Positions 11,745 through 20,702 of a stretch of 64,000 nt of DNA are shown one piece after another (positions within the stretch are counted from its first letter, which is position 1; every line of letters begins with the position of its first letter). Under the pieces are notes generated by a model. The model worked only from the letters and a program-made list of their open reading frames with translations. It did not search any database and was not told the origin of the DNA. The translations under genes and the position numbers were made by a program. The stretch lies in assembly GCF_014268935.2 (NCBI RefSeq), contig NZ_JABWRJ020000001.1, forward strand, positions 1,860,001-1,924,000, in the 5' to 3' direction. Source of the DNA: Pseudomonas peradeniyensis. GTDB lineage: Bacteria > Pseudomonadota > Gammaproteobacteria > Pseudomonadales > Pseudomonadaceae.

Positions 11745-12944
11745 ATGGATGCCGACAGGCGGCGTCCACGCACGGACCCGCCCGCGATCATGCCCAGCAC
11801 CCCGCTCTACTTCGATTACGCCGCCACCACTCCGGTCGATGACCGGGTCATTGCCGCCATGCTCACCTGCCTGGGCCGCGAAACCAACTTCGGCAATCCC
11901 GCTTCCAGCGGCCACTTCCATGGCCAGGCCGCCCGCGAGGCCGTCGAACAGGCCCGCCGCCAGGTGGCCGAGCAGGTCGGCGCCCAACCCGACGATCTGG
12001 TCTGGACCTCCGGCGCCACCGAATCCAACAACCTGGCGCTCAAGGGCATCGCCCAGGGCTTCGCCCAGCCGGGCCACCTGCTGACCAGCCAGCTCGAACA
12101 CAAGGCCATCCTCGACACCGCCGCCGAACTGGAGCGCCAGGGCTGGACGGTGACCCGCCTGGCGCCCGACGCCCATGGCCTGATCCAGGCCGAGGCCGTG
12201 CAGGCCGCGCTGCGTCCGGACACGCGCCTGGTGTCGCTGATGGCGGTGAACAACGAACTGGGCACCGTGACCGACTTCGCCCGCATCGGCGAGCTGGTCC
12301 GCGACCATGGCGCCCTGCTGCATGTCGACGCGGCGCAGGCGGTGGGCAAGGTCCGCATCGACCTGGCGCACCAAGCCGTCGACCTGATGTCGTTCTCGGC
12401 GCACAAGGTCTACGGCCCCAAGGGCATCGGCGCCCTCTATGTCGGCCCCCGCGCCCGCCCTGCCATGCGGGCGCAGATGCACGGCGGCGGCCATGAGCGC
12501 GGCCTGCGCTCCGGCACCCTGGCCACCCACCAGATCGTCGGCATGGGCAGCGCCTTCGCCCTGGCCGGCCAGCCCGGCGAGGCGGAGTTCCAGCGCCTGG
12601 AGCAGCTCGCCCGGCGCCTGTGCGACGGCCTGCTGGCCCTGCCCGGGGTCACCCTCAACGGCTGCCCGGTACAGCGCATTCCGCACACCCTCAACCTGTG
12701 CATCGACGCCAAGGGGTTCAACAGCCTGGCCCTGGCCGGCGAGCTGGCGCTGTCCACCACCTCGGCCTGCAATTCGGCGAGCAACGCCGCGTCCCATGTG
12801 CTGCTGGCTCTCGGCCTCGACGAGCGCCAGGCGCGCAACAGCGTACGCCTGAGCCTCGGGCGCTACACCAGCGAGGCGGACGTGGACACGGCGCTGGCGG
12901 TGTTCGGCCGGGTGGTCGGGGCGGCGGCGGTAGCGCTCTGGTAG
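11745..12944 (+). CDS. Cysteine desulfurase family protein (IscS/NifS-like)
   Basis: A 399-residue PLP enzyme that takes sulfur from cysteine. Visible features are the N-terminal YFDYAATTPVD motif, the SGATESNNLALKG loop, SFSAHKVYGPKG with PLP lysine Lys221, and catalytic Cys342 in STTSACNSASN. The ATG at 11745 has AGGA 8 bases upstream; the homologous IscS start would be nearer the ATG at 11790, so the N-terminus is uncertain by 15 residues. It is not next to isc or suf genes. The short Cys loop places it with the IscS-like class rather than SufS. The sulfur acceptor is unknown. Confidence 0.88.
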   Translation: MDADRRRPRTDPPAIMPSTPLYFDYAATTPVDDRVIAAMLTCLGRETNFGNPASSGHFHGQAAREAVEQARRQVAEQVGAQPDDLVWTSGATESNNLALKGIAQGFAQPGHLLTSQLEHKAILDTAAELERQGWTVTRLAPDAHGLIQAEAVQAALRPDTRLVSLMAVNNELGTVTDFARIGELVRDHGALLHVDAAQAVGKVRIDLAHQAVDLMSFSAHKVYGPKGIGALYVGPRARPAMRAQMHGGGHERGLRSGTLATHQIVGMGSAFALAGQPGEAEFQRLEQLARRLCDGLLALPGVTLNGCPVQRIPHTLNLCIDAKGFNSLALAGELALSTTSACNSASNAASHVLLALGLDERQARNSVRLSLGRYTSEADVDTALAVFGRVVGAAAVALW

Positions 12945-12965
12945 GCCACGCCGCCGGTACAGACG

Positions 12966-15134
12966 TCAGAAATCCAGGGTTCCCGAGAACTTCACCAGCC
13001 TCGGGTCGCCCTGGGTCAGGTACCCGCCATTGGCCGAGGCCCAGTAGTTCTTGTCGGTCAGGTTCTCTACGTTGACCCGCAAGGTCACGGCCTTCTCCTG
13101 CACCTTGAAGCGGTAGCGCGCACCGACGTCGAAGCGGTTCCAGGTCGGCAGGCTCAGGGTGTTGGCCGGGTTGGCGTACTGCCCGCCGGTGCGCAGCATG
13201 CGCGCATTGAGCGCCACCCCCTCCAGGCCCGGCACGTCCCAGTCGACACTGGCGTTGAGCTGGAAGGTTGGCACGCCGACGGCATGGTTGCCATCGGCCG
13301 TGCCGCCCTGGGTGTTCTTCAGCTCGGTGTCCATGCGCGTGCCACCGGCCATCAACCGCAGCCCCGGCAGTGGCTCGCCGAACACGCTGAGTTCGAGCCC
13401 CTTGTTGACCTGCTCGCCATCCTGGACGAACACGTTGCCCTCGACGAAGCCATCGGTGGGGCGCTCGATGCGGAACACCGCCAGGTTGGCGCCGAAGCGC
13501 TGGTAGTCGAGCTTCACCCCCGCCTCCACCTGCTTGGTCTTGGCCGGCGGGAACACCTCGCCGACGTTGACCACCTGCCCGGACGCCGTGGCCCCCTGGG
13601 CCAGGCCCTCGATGCGGTTGGCGTACAGCGAGACCGACGGGTTGAGCTTGTAGACGATGCCATACACCGGGGTGGTGACCGCCTCGTCATAGAAGGCGTT
13701 GCGCCCCAGGTCCGGGCCAGGGCCGTCGTAGGCGTAGCCTTCGACCCGCAGTTGCTGGCGGCGCACGCCCACCGTCAGCAGCAGCGTGTCGTCGAACAGG
13801 CCCACGGTATCGGACACCGCGATGCTGCGGTTGCGGGTCTTGCCGGTCACGCCGGGGTCGTCCAGCTTGCCGCCGACGAAGGTCGGTGTGGTCGGCTTGG
13901 GCAACGGGTCGGTGCGGTAGATATTGGTGGCCTGGGAGTTGTAGAAGACGAAGGCGTTCTCCTGCTGGGTCCAGATGCTCGCCGCGCCGATGTTCAGCTG
14001 GTGGCTGACCGGGCCGGTCTGGAAGCGGCCGTTGATGCCGCCCATGAAAGTGGTGTTGTCCTCATTGTGGGGGATCTTCGAGCCGCCGATGGTGGCACCG
14101 CCGGTGGCTGCGTCGGTAAGGATCGGCGTGCCGTAGAAGCCGTTCTCGTGGGTGTGCTTGACGCCGCCGGCCAGGTAGCCGCTCCAGTTGTCGTTGAAGT
14201 CGTAGTCGCCGCGCACCATGCCGAAGGTGTCCTCGGTCTCAGTCCAGGCCCAGTCCTGGCCGTAGTTGTGGTCGGCGTCCGGCGCGCGCGGGATGTCGGT
14301 CAGTCCCGCGCCCAGGCGTACCGAGTTGCGCATATGGTTGACCCGCTGCTTCTGATAGCCGAAGTCGCCGGACAGGCGGAAATTGTCGCCGCGGTAGTCA
14401 AGGCCGGCGACGAACAGCTTGCTGCGCTGGTCCTGGTCGTCGACCGCAGTCTCGCCCTCGCGCTGCGAGAGGTTCAGGCGCACACCGAAGCGATTGTCCG
14501 CGCCGAAGCGCTGGCCGAGGTCCAGGTGCTCGCCGATGCGCCCGTCGCTGCTGATGTCCTGGGTGTAGCGACGGGTCGGGGTGTCGCCGGCACGCTTGGG
14601 CTGCAGGTTGACGTTGCCACCCAGGCCCGTGCCGGTGGGGCTGGCGCCATTGAGAAAGGCATTGGGGCCCTTGAACACCTCGACCCGTTCCACCGCATCG
14701 GTGGAGATCATCTGCCGTGGCAGCACGCCGTACAGCCCGTTGAACGCCACATCGTCGCCGTTGAGCGGCAGGCCACGGATGACGAAGACCTGGGACTGGT
14801 TGCCAAAGCCGAACGACTGGCGCACCGACGGGTCGTTGAGCAGCACGTCGCCGACATCCTCGGCCTGTTGCTCCTCGATCAGTTGCGCGGTGTAGCTGGT
14901 CATGGTGAACGGCACGTCCATCATGTCCTGGTTGCCCAACACGCCCATCTGCCCACCCCGGGCCACCTGGCCGCCGGCGTAGGGCTCGGGCAGCTCGCCG
15001 GCGGGGGCCTTGAGCGCCTCGGCGTTGATCGCGGTGGCATCCAGCTCGATGGCGCCATCGGCGGCATGGGCGCCGACGGCAACGGAACAGCAAAGCGCCA
15101 GCAGGGTCGATTGATACGGACAGGTACGTGCCAT
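12966..15134 (-). CDS. TonB-dependent siderophore receptor
   Basis: A 722-residue outer-membrane ferric-siderophore receptor. It has a signal peptide (about residues 1-24), a plug domain (VPFTMTSYTAQLIEEQQ, then VFIRGLP-like and ERVEVFKGPNAFLNG motifs, about 60-175) and a beta-barrel ending in Phe, as for outer-membrane proteins. There is no N-terminal STN signalling domain, so it should not act through a FecI/FecR pair. No siderophore synthesis or ABC transport gene lies beside it, so it probably takes up another organism's siderophore. A Fur-like box lies 77 bases upstream of the start. Confidence 0.93.
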   Translation of the reverse strand: MARTCPYQSTLLALCCSVAVGAHAADGAIELDATAINAEALKAPAGELPEPYAGGQVARGGQMGVLGNQDMMDVPFTMTSYTAQLIEEQQAEDVGDVLLNDPSVRQSFGFGNQSQVFVIRGLPLNGDDVAFNGLYGVLPRQMISTDAVERVEVFKGPNAFLNGASPTGTGLGGNVNLQPKRAGDTPTRRYTQDISSDGRIGEHLDLGQRFGADNRFGVRLNLSQREGETAVDDQDQRSKLFVAGLDYRGDNFRLSGDFGYQKQRVNHMRNSVRLGAGLTDIPRAPDADHNYGQDWAWTETEDTFGMVRGDYDFNDNWSGYLAGGVKHTHENGFYGTPILTDAATGGATIGGSKIPHNEDNTTFMGGINGRFQTGPVSHQLNIGAASIWTQQENAFVFYNSQATNIYRTDPLPKPTTPTFVGGKLDDPGVTGKTRNRSIAVSDTVGLFDDTLLLTVGVRRQQLRVEGYAYDGPGPDLGRNAFYDEAVTTPVYGIVYKLNPSVSLYANRIEGLAQGATASGQVVNVGEVFPPAKTKQVEAGVKLDYQRFGANLAVFRIERPTDGFVEGNVFVQDGEQVNKGLELSVFGEPLPGLRLMAGGTRMDTELKNTQGGTADGNHAVGVPTFQLNASVDWDVPGLEGVALNARMLRTGGQYANPANTLSLPTWNRFDVGARYRFKVQEKAVTLRVNVENLTDKNYWASANGGYLTQGDPRLVKFSGTLDF

Positions 15135-15210
15135 GGAGGGCTCCCGGACAATGGGTAGAGGCCTTCCTGGCGAGTGAGAAACCTAGAGTGACTGAGTAGT
15201 GTTTCTAGCT

Positions 15211-15229
15211 GATAGTGCGAATTATTACC
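15211..15229 (-). promoter_or_regulatory. Candidate Fur box before the TonB receptor
   Basis: GATAGTGCGAATTATTACC matches 14 of 19 positions of the classical Fur consensus, by hand alignment. It lies 77-95 bases before the TonB receptor start, a fitting place for iron repression of that gene. It could also serve the CAP protein read the other way. Moderate match only. Confidence 0.45.
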
Positions 15230-15397
15230 AAACCATCGCACTTTTTCGCCGACCAGCGGTCTACCCCCTCTTTTGCCAACCGCAATCGATTGCCAAGGCT
15301 CGTTTTTTTCACACTGCACAGGGCCGGGCCAAAAGCCTTGCGCTTGTGTAGGATGGGCAGCGCAGATCCAGACGCTGCCAGTTACAGGGAGATCCAC

Positions 15398-16255
15398 ATG
15401 CGCGTCCCATCCGTTGCCTGCCTCATCGGCCTGACGCTGGGCCTGCTTTGCGCGACCAGCGCCCAGGCCTTCACCGGTGAAGAGGCGCAACTGATCGATA
15501 CGATCAACGTCTACCGCAGCCAGGCCCAGCGCTGTGGGGGCGAAGCCTCGCTGGAGCTGCCGCCGCTCAACAGCGACACCCGCCTGGCGCTGTCGCCCGA
15601 AGGCACCCGCGACCTGCAGCAGGCCATGACCCGCGCCGCCTACCCGATGGTCAACGTCCAGGCCATCAGCCTGTCCGGCCCGCGGGATGCCCTGGCAGCG
15701 ATGAAGGCCGTCGAGGAGAGCTTCTGCCAGGTGGTGCTCGATCCGCAGTTCGTCGACATTGGCGTCAGCCAGGAGGGCCGCGACTGGCGCATCGTTCTGG
15801 CCCGGCCGCTGCTCAGCGCCCGTCTGGGCGACTGGCAGGCCGAAGGGCAGAAACTGCTGCAGGAGATCAACGCCGCGCGCAAGCTGCCCCGCCAGTGCGG
15901 CGGCCAGCCCTTCGCCGCCGCCCCGGCGCTGGCCTGGAGCACGACCCTGGCGGGCGTCGCCGCCAACCACACCCGGGCCATGGCCAACCAGAACTTCTTC
16001 GACCATATCGACCGCGATGGCCGCACCCCGGGCGACCGGGCGGAGCTGGCCGGCTACCTGTACCGGCAGATCGGCGAAAACATCGCCGCCGGACGCGACA
16101 CCGCGCGCAAGGTGGTCGACGGCTGGCTGGCCAGCCCTGGGCACTGTGCCACGCTGATGAATCCGGACTTTCGCGAGCTGGGGGCGGCGTATGCGGTGGA
16201 TCCGAAGAGCGATGCTGGGATCTACTGGACGGGGTTGTTCGGTACGCCGCAGTAG
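15398..16255 (+). CDS. Secreted protein with two CAP-like halves
   Basis: A 285-residue exported protein of the CAP (SCP/PR-1, YkwD-like) superfamily. The ATG at 15398 is preceded by GGGAG and gives a signal peptide cut near AQA/F (about residue 25). The C-terminal half (about 150-280) is a normal CAP domain: NHTRAMANQNFFDH, GENIAAG, GWLASPGHCATLMNPDFRELG, including the His and Glu residues of the conserved CAP cavity. The N-terminal half (about 25-145) repeats the outline (INVYRSQAQRCGG versus INAARKLPRQCGG) but has lost the cavity His and Glu. Bacterial CAP proteins have no single known role. Confidence 0.85.
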   Translation: MRVPSVACLIGLTLGLLCATSAQAFTGEEAQLIDTINVYRSQAQRCGGEASLELPPLNSDTRLALSPEGTRDLQQAMTRAAYPMVNVQAISLSGPRDALAAMKAVEESFCQVVLDPQFVDIGVSQEGRDWRIVLARPLLSARLGDWQAEGQKLLQEINAARKLPRQCGGQPFAAAPALAWSTTLAGVAANHTRAMANQNFFDHIDRDGRTPGDRAELAGYLYRQIGENIAAGRDTARKVVDGWLASPGHCATLMNPDFRELGAAYAVDPKSDAGIYWTGLFGTPQ

Positions 16256-16270
16256 AACCAGCCAGGCACC

Positions 16271-16398
16271 GTCCCTGTAGGAGCGGCCTTGTGTCGCGAA
16301 AGGGCTGCGCAGCAGCCCTGTCTCGGTGAAACGCTGAAATTGCCGGGGCCGCTTTGCGGCAAATCCTATTAGCGACACAAGGCCGCTCCTACAGGGAC
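16271..16398. repeat. REP pair (inverted, TGTAGGAGCGGCCTTG class)
   Basis: Arms GTCCCTGTAGGAGCGGCC and its reverse complement, spaced by about 75 bases that carry a second partial palindrome. The distal arm overlaps the last codons and stop of the regulator gene at 16389. Confidence 0.85.
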
Positions 16399-17369
16399 GG
16401 CGCATGGCCCGAATTGCGCAACGCCAGCGCCGTGCAACCAAACCGCCGCCGCACCCACTTGCCCAGGTAGCTGGCATCCCCCATTCCCACCTCATCGGCG
16501 ATCTGCGCCAGGCTGTGGCTGGAGTTGAGCAAACGCCAGCGCGCCTGCTGCAGACGCAGTTCCTGCCACCAGGCCTTGGCGCTCATGCCATGGCAGGCCT
16601 GGAACTGGCGGTCGAGCTGGCGCCGGCTGATGCCCAGCTCGGCCGCCAGCGCCTCCACCGGCAACTGCGCCGCCAGGTGATGGCGCATCAGCGCCGTGGC
16701 GCGCTGCACCTGGCGCCCTTGCCCGGCGTCGGCCTCCAGCGAACGCAAGGCGTGAAGGCTATCCCGGCTCTCGTCCACCAGCATGTCGGCCAGGCCCTTG
16801 AGCGCCCGGGCGCGGCCACTGGCGCGGGCGATCAGCTCCACCGCCAGGTCGATAGCCGCCGTGCCGCCGGCACAAGTGATGCGCTCACCGTCAAAGCAGA
16901 ACAGCTGCCCGGTCAACAGGCGCACGCGGGGAAAGGCCAGGCGAAACTCCGCTTCATGGCGCCAGTGCACCACCACCTGGTGGCCGTCCAGCAGGCCACA
17001 GGCCGCCAACAGGAAGGCCGCGTTGTCGACACACACCAGCTTCACCCCGGCCTTGCTCGCCTGCTTGAGCAGGGCCTTGTAACGCGGTGCCAAAGCCGCC
17101 GTGGCACTGGCGTTGCGCCCACCGAACAGCACCAGGTGGTCGTAGTCATCCCAACGGATGTCCGTAGGGGTTGCCTCGACCTGAACAATCGCCGCGCTGC
17201 TGGAAACCACCGGATCCCGGTCCAGCCCAAGCACGGTCCAGCGGCAATAGCGCTGGCGGCTGTAGTCCTCGTCGTCGGCGGAGAAGCGCAACTTGTCGAG
17301 GAACGCGCCGAACGGCAGCAGGGCGAACTCCGGCAGCGGCAGGATCAGCAGGCGTAGGTCGGGCGTCAT
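16389..17369 (-). CDS. GlxA-type AraC family transcriptional regulator
   Basis: A 326-residue regulator with an N-terminal DJ-1/PfpI-like amidotransferase-fold domain (about 1-180; the stretch LVCVDNAAFLLAACGLL covers the elbow where a catalytic Cys would lie, with no sign of activity) and a C-terminal AraC double helix-turn-helix (about 220-320; LAAELGISRRQLDRQF and LAQIADEVGMGDASYLGKWV). Such GlxA-like proteins often control amino-acid or betaine metabolism. It is divergent from a LysE-type exporter 101 bases away, the likely target. The final codons and TAG stop lie inside a REP arm, so the C-terminal end appears set by repeat insertion. Confidence 0.9.
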   Translation of the reverse strand: MTPDLRLLILPLPEFALLPFGAFLDKLRFSADDEDYSRQRYCRWTVLGLDRDPVVSSSAAIVQVEATPTDIRWDDYDHLVLFGGRNASATAALAPRYKALLKQASKAGVKLVCVDNAAFLLAACGLLDGHQVVVHWRHEAEFRLAFPRVRLLTGQLFCFDGERITCAGGTAAIDLAVELIARASGRARALKGLADMLVDESRDSLHALRSLEADAGQGRQVQRATALMRHHLAAQLPVEALAAELGISRRQLDRQFQACHGMSAKAWWQELRLQQARWRLLNSSHSLAQIADEVGMGDASYLGKWVRRRFGCTALALRNSGHAPSL

Positions 17370-17470
17370 TGTGGGATGTCTAGATATGACTGTTGAATGA
17401 CCAGATACTACCCCACATTCCCACTACCCTGCCCTACACTGGCGCCCTGCTCATCCACAAGGCTTCTCTC

Positions 17471-18082
17471 ATGGCACTCGACACCTGGCTCATCTACCTG
17501 CTCGCCAGCATCGGCCTGTCGCTGACCCCAGGCCCAAACAGCCTGCTGGCCCTGACCCATGGCGCGCTGTATGGCGCCCGCCGCACGCTGTTCACCATCC
17601 TCGGCGGCGTACTGGGATTCAGTCTCCTGATCGCCCTGACCATGTTCGGCCTGAGTGCCCTGCTGCAGGCCTCGGCCTCGCTGCTGACGGTGCTCAAGTG
17701 GGTCGGCGGGGCCTACCTGGTCTGGCTCGGGATCCAGCTGTGGCGCACACCGGCGCTGCACCTGGAGCAACCGCGCGGCGGTGTGGCGCTGAGCAATGCC
17801 GGGTTGTTCCGCCAGGGCTGCCTGTCAGCGCTGGCCAACCCCAAGGTGCTGCTGTTCTATGGCGCGTTCCTGCCCCAGTTCATCGACCCGCAGCGCGGCC
17901 TGCTGGTGCAGTTCGTAGTGATGGCGGCGACCTTCGCCAGTGTCGAATGCCTGGTGGAGTACCTGCTGGCGCGCCTGGCGTTTCGCATCCGCCCGTGGCT
18001 GGCCAAGGGCGGCCGCGGGTTCAACCGCTGCTGCGGGAGCCTGTTCGCGCTGATCGGCGTGGCCCTGCCGCTGGGACGATAG
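17471..18082 (+). CDS. LysE/RhtB family amino-acid exporter
   Basis: A 203-residue inner-membrane exporter with about six hydrophobic segments. The family signature near the N-terminus, LSLTPGPNSLLALTHGALYGAR, is clear, with the conserved TPGPN. The ATG at 17471 starts the membrane-spanning sequence directly; the longer ORF start at 17393 would overlap the promoter space of the divergent regulator. The exported amino acid is not known. The divergent GlxA-type regulator probably controls it. Confidence 0.9.
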   Translation: MALDTWLIYLLASIGLSLTPGPNSLLALTHGALYGARRTLFTILGGVLGFSLLIALTMFGLSALLQASASLLTVLKWVGGAYLVWLGIQLWRTPALHLEQPRGGVALSNAGLFRQGCLSALANPKVLLFYGAFLPQFIDPQRGLLVQFVVMAATFASVECLVEYLLARLAFRIRPWLAKGGRGFNRCCGSLFALIGVALPLGR

Positions 18083-18093
18083 ACGCCCCGGGA

Positions 18094-19290
18094 TCAACGC
18101 CGGGGAACGCTCAGGAACACCATCAGCGCCAGCGCCGGCAGTCCCGCGCCCAGCAACGCCACGCCACTCCAGCCGTACTGCGCATACACCCCGCTGGCCA
18201 GCGCCGAACCCAGCGCCCCACCGAGGAAGATGCTGGTCATGTACAAGGCATTCAGCCGGCCACGGCTGGCCGGGTCCAACGCGTACACCTCACGCTGGCC
18301 GATGACCATGTTCATCTGCACGGCGAAATCCAGCAGCACCCCGGTCAACCCCAGGCCGATGACGCTGGCACCGGGCGCGCTCAGGCCCAGCAGCAACGCC
18401 AGCGGCGCCAGGGCCATCGCCAGCAGCGAAGCGCGTCGCGCATGGCCGGCATCGGCCAACCGCCCGGCCAGCGGCGCCGCCACCGCGCCCACCGCCCCGA
18501 CCAGGGCGAACAGCGCGATCTGGCTCTGCGACAGGCCGTGCTCGCCGGCCAGCGCCAGCGGCACCGCCGTCCAGTACAGGCTGAACGCGGCGAACATCAG
18601 CGCCTGGTACAGCGCCCGCTGGCGCAACACCGGATGGCGGTGCAACAGCACCAGCAACGAGGCCATCAGCCCGGCATAGCTGGCCTTGTGCTCCGGCACC
18701 CGGCGCGGCAAGGTCAGCGCCAGCAGCAGGATGATCGCCACCATGACCCCGGCGGCACCAACAAACACCGCGCGCCAGCCGAAGTGATCCGCCACCAGGC
18801 TCGCCAGCGGCCGCGCCAGCAGGATACCCAGCAGCAACCCGCCCATGATGTTGCCGACCACCCGGCCACGCTCACGCTCCGGCGCCAGGTGCGCCGCCAG
18901 TGGTATCAGCATCTGCACCGCCACCGAGCTGAAGCCGATCAGCAGCGCATACAGCAGGAACATCTCGCCCTGCCCGTGGCCACTGGTGCCGGCGAGCAAC
19001 AGGCTGCCGGTGGCCAGCACCGCCGTGGCGATCATCAGCCGGCGGTTCTCCAGCAGGTCGGCCAGCGGCACCAGGAACAACAAACCCAGGGCGTAGCCGA
19101 TCTGGGTCAGGGACACGATCAGGCTGGCGCGCTCGGTGGACAGCCCCAGGTCCGGCGCGATCAGGCCGACGATGGGCTGGGCGTAGTAGATGTTGGCGAC
19201 GATGGCGCCGCAGCAGAACGCCAGCAGCGTCACCAGGGCCCGGCTCAGGCCCGGGGCCGATGCCTGGGCAACGGCGAGGGAGGAATTCAT
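18094..19290 (-). CDS. MFS transporter
   Basis: A 398-residue major facilitator protein with about twelve hydrophobic helices. The loop after helix 2 reads PLADLLENRRLM, a form of the conserved MFS loop, and IYYAQPIVGLI near the start is characteristic of the DHA1-like group that exports drugs or sugars. The start at 19290 excludes an upstream stretch without family similarity. It lies on the same strand downstream of a LysR gene (107 bases) and converges on the LysE-type gene (11 bases between stops). Substrate unknown. Confidence 0.9.
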   Translation of the reverse strand: MNSSLAVAQASAPGLSRALVTLLAFCCGAIVANIYYAQPIVGLIAPDLGLSTERASLIVSLTQIGYALGLLFLVPLADLLENRRLMIATAVLATGSLLLAGTSGHGQGEMFLLYALLIGFSSVAVQMLIPLAAHLAPERERGRVVGNIMGGLLLGILLARPLASLVADHFGWRAVFVGAAGVMVAIILLLALTLPRRVPEHKASYAGLMASLLVLLHRHPVLRQRALYQALMFAAFSLYWTAVPLALAGEHGLSQSQIALFALVGAVGAVAAPLAGRLADAGHARRASLLAMALAPLALLLGLSAPGASVIGLGLTGVLLDFAVQMNMVIGQREVYALDPASRGRLNALYMTSIFLGGALGSALASGVYAQYGWSGVALLGAGLPALALMVFLSVPRR

Positions 19291-19397
19291 TCGAGGGTAC
19301 CTCGGCTTGCGAAAGGATGTGCGCGAAGGGTGACGGACAACCGCCCCGACGAGAATCCATCGCCCGCGCAACGGGCCTTTGCGTGGCGCGCAACGCC

Positions 19398-20297
19398 TCA
19401 GCCGGTTAGCAACCCCTCGCAGAAGGCGACGAACGCCATGACCCGGCGCGAGCCACGGTGGTTGGGCAGGTACAAGGCGTTGATGCTGGCGCTGGCCGCC
19501 CCCGGGCTCACCGTCCAGTCGGCGAACAGCCGCTGCAGGCGCCCGGCCTCGACATCCTCGCGCACCAGCCAGTCGGCCAGCAGCGCCACGCCGCTGCCGG
19601 CAATGGCTGCCTCGCGCAACAGGTCGGCGTTGGCGCTGCGCAACGGGCCGTTGACGTCCAGTTCCAGGCGCTGCTCGCCCCGGCTCAACCGCCAGGGCCG
19701 CGCCGACTGGCCGTAGCGAAAGCGCAGGCAGGCGCACGCGGCCAGTTGCTGCGGTTCGCTCAGCGGCGGCTGCTGGTGCAGGTACGCCGGGCTGGCCACC
19801 AACCAGCGCTCGAAACGCCCCAGCGGGCGACACACCAGGTCATCGCTGGGCGCCGGCTCGCCGAGGCGGATGCTCAGGTCGTAGCGGCCATCGAGCAGGT
19901 CGTCGAAGCGGTCGCTCAGGTCGATGTCCAGCTCCAGTGCCGGGTGGCGGGCAAGGAACGCGCCCAGGTGCGGGGCGATCACCCGGCGACCGAACTCCAC
20001 CGGCAGGCACAGGCGCAACACCCCGACCGGCTCCTCGCCGCGGTCGGCGACGCTGGCGTCGGCCTCGGCCAGGGCCTCGAGGATCTCGCGGGCCCGCTGG
20101 TAGTAGCTGGCGCCGGCTTCGGTCAGGCTGACCTGGCGGGTCGAGCGGTTGAGCAGGCTGGCCCCCAGCTCGAGTTCCAGGGCGTCGACCTGGCGGGTCA
20201 CCGAGGAGGTCGCCACCCCGAGCCTGCGCGCGGCGGCGGAAAAGCCGCCGGCCTCGGCGGTGGCCATGAACACCTTGAGCGCCAGCAGCTTGTCCAT
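19398..20297 (-). CDS. LysR family transcriptional regulator
   Basis: A 299-residue LysR regulator. The winged helix-turn-helix fills about residues 1-60 (LKVFMATAEAGGFSAAARRLGVATSSVTRQV) and the effector-binding domain follows from about residue 88. The start at 20297 gives the canonical MDKLLALKVF opening. It is divergent from a small cupin gene 75 bases away and upstream of the MFS gene on its own strand; either could be its target. The LysR subgroup is the CrgA-like kind often found beside MFS or oxidoreductase genes. Confidence 0.92.
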   Translation of the reverse strand: MDKLLALKVFMATAEAGGFSAAARRLGVATSSVTRQVDALELELGASLLNRSTRQVSLTEAGASYYQRAREILEALAEADASVADRGEEPVGVLRLCLPVEFGRRVIAPHLGAFLARHPALELDIDLSDRFDDLLDGRYDLSIRLGEPAPSDDLVCRPLGRFERWLVASPAYLHQQPPLSEPQQLAACACLRFRYGQSARPWRLSRGEQRLELDVNGPLRSANADLLREAAIAGSGVALLADWLVREDVEAGRLQRLFADWTVSPGAASASINALYLPNHRGSRRVMAFVAFCEGLLTG

Positions 20298-20372
20298 CGT
20301 CAATCTTCCATGGGGCAAAGGCCGAAACCTTCCTACAATCACCGGCTGGAATCAACCACGCGCGAGACGCCC

Positions 20373-20702
20373 ATGCCCGACAACCTGTTCACCGCCTTGC
20401 CCCCGCTCGCGCCCGACGCCGACGAGCAGTTCACCGACCTGCTGCGGCGGCCGGGCCTGCGCATCGAGCGTATCGTCTCCAGCGGCCAGGCCAGCCCGCC
20501 GGGGTTCTGGTACGACCAGGCCGAGGGCGAATGGGTGGTCGTGCTCAGCGGCAGCGCCGGGCTGCGCCTGGAGCACGAGCCACACACCCGCGTGCTGCGC
20601 CCCGGCGACCATCTGGACATCCCGCCCGGTTGCCGCCACCGCGTGGAATGGACCGAGACCGGCGTGGCCACGGTGTGGCTGGCGGTGTTCTATCAGGGCT
20701 GA
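20373..20702 (+). CDS. Cupin domain protein
   Basis: A 109-residue single-domain cupin. The second cupin motif is clear (LRPGDHLDIPPGCRHRVE, with metal-ligand His residues), and the first is partial (FWYDQAEGEWVVVLSG). This resembles the small cupins of unknown role often called phosphoribosylaminoimidazole-type or mannose-6-phosphate-isomerase-like. It ends inside the 3' end of the convergent MATE gene: the stops overlap by ten bases. The divergent LysR gene may regulate it. Confidence 0.82.
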   Translation: MPDNLFTALPPLAPDADEQFTDLLRRPGLRIERIVSSGQASPPGFWYDQAEGEWVVVLSGSAGLRLEHEPHTRVLRPGDHLDIPPGCRHRVEWTETGVATVWLAVFYQG

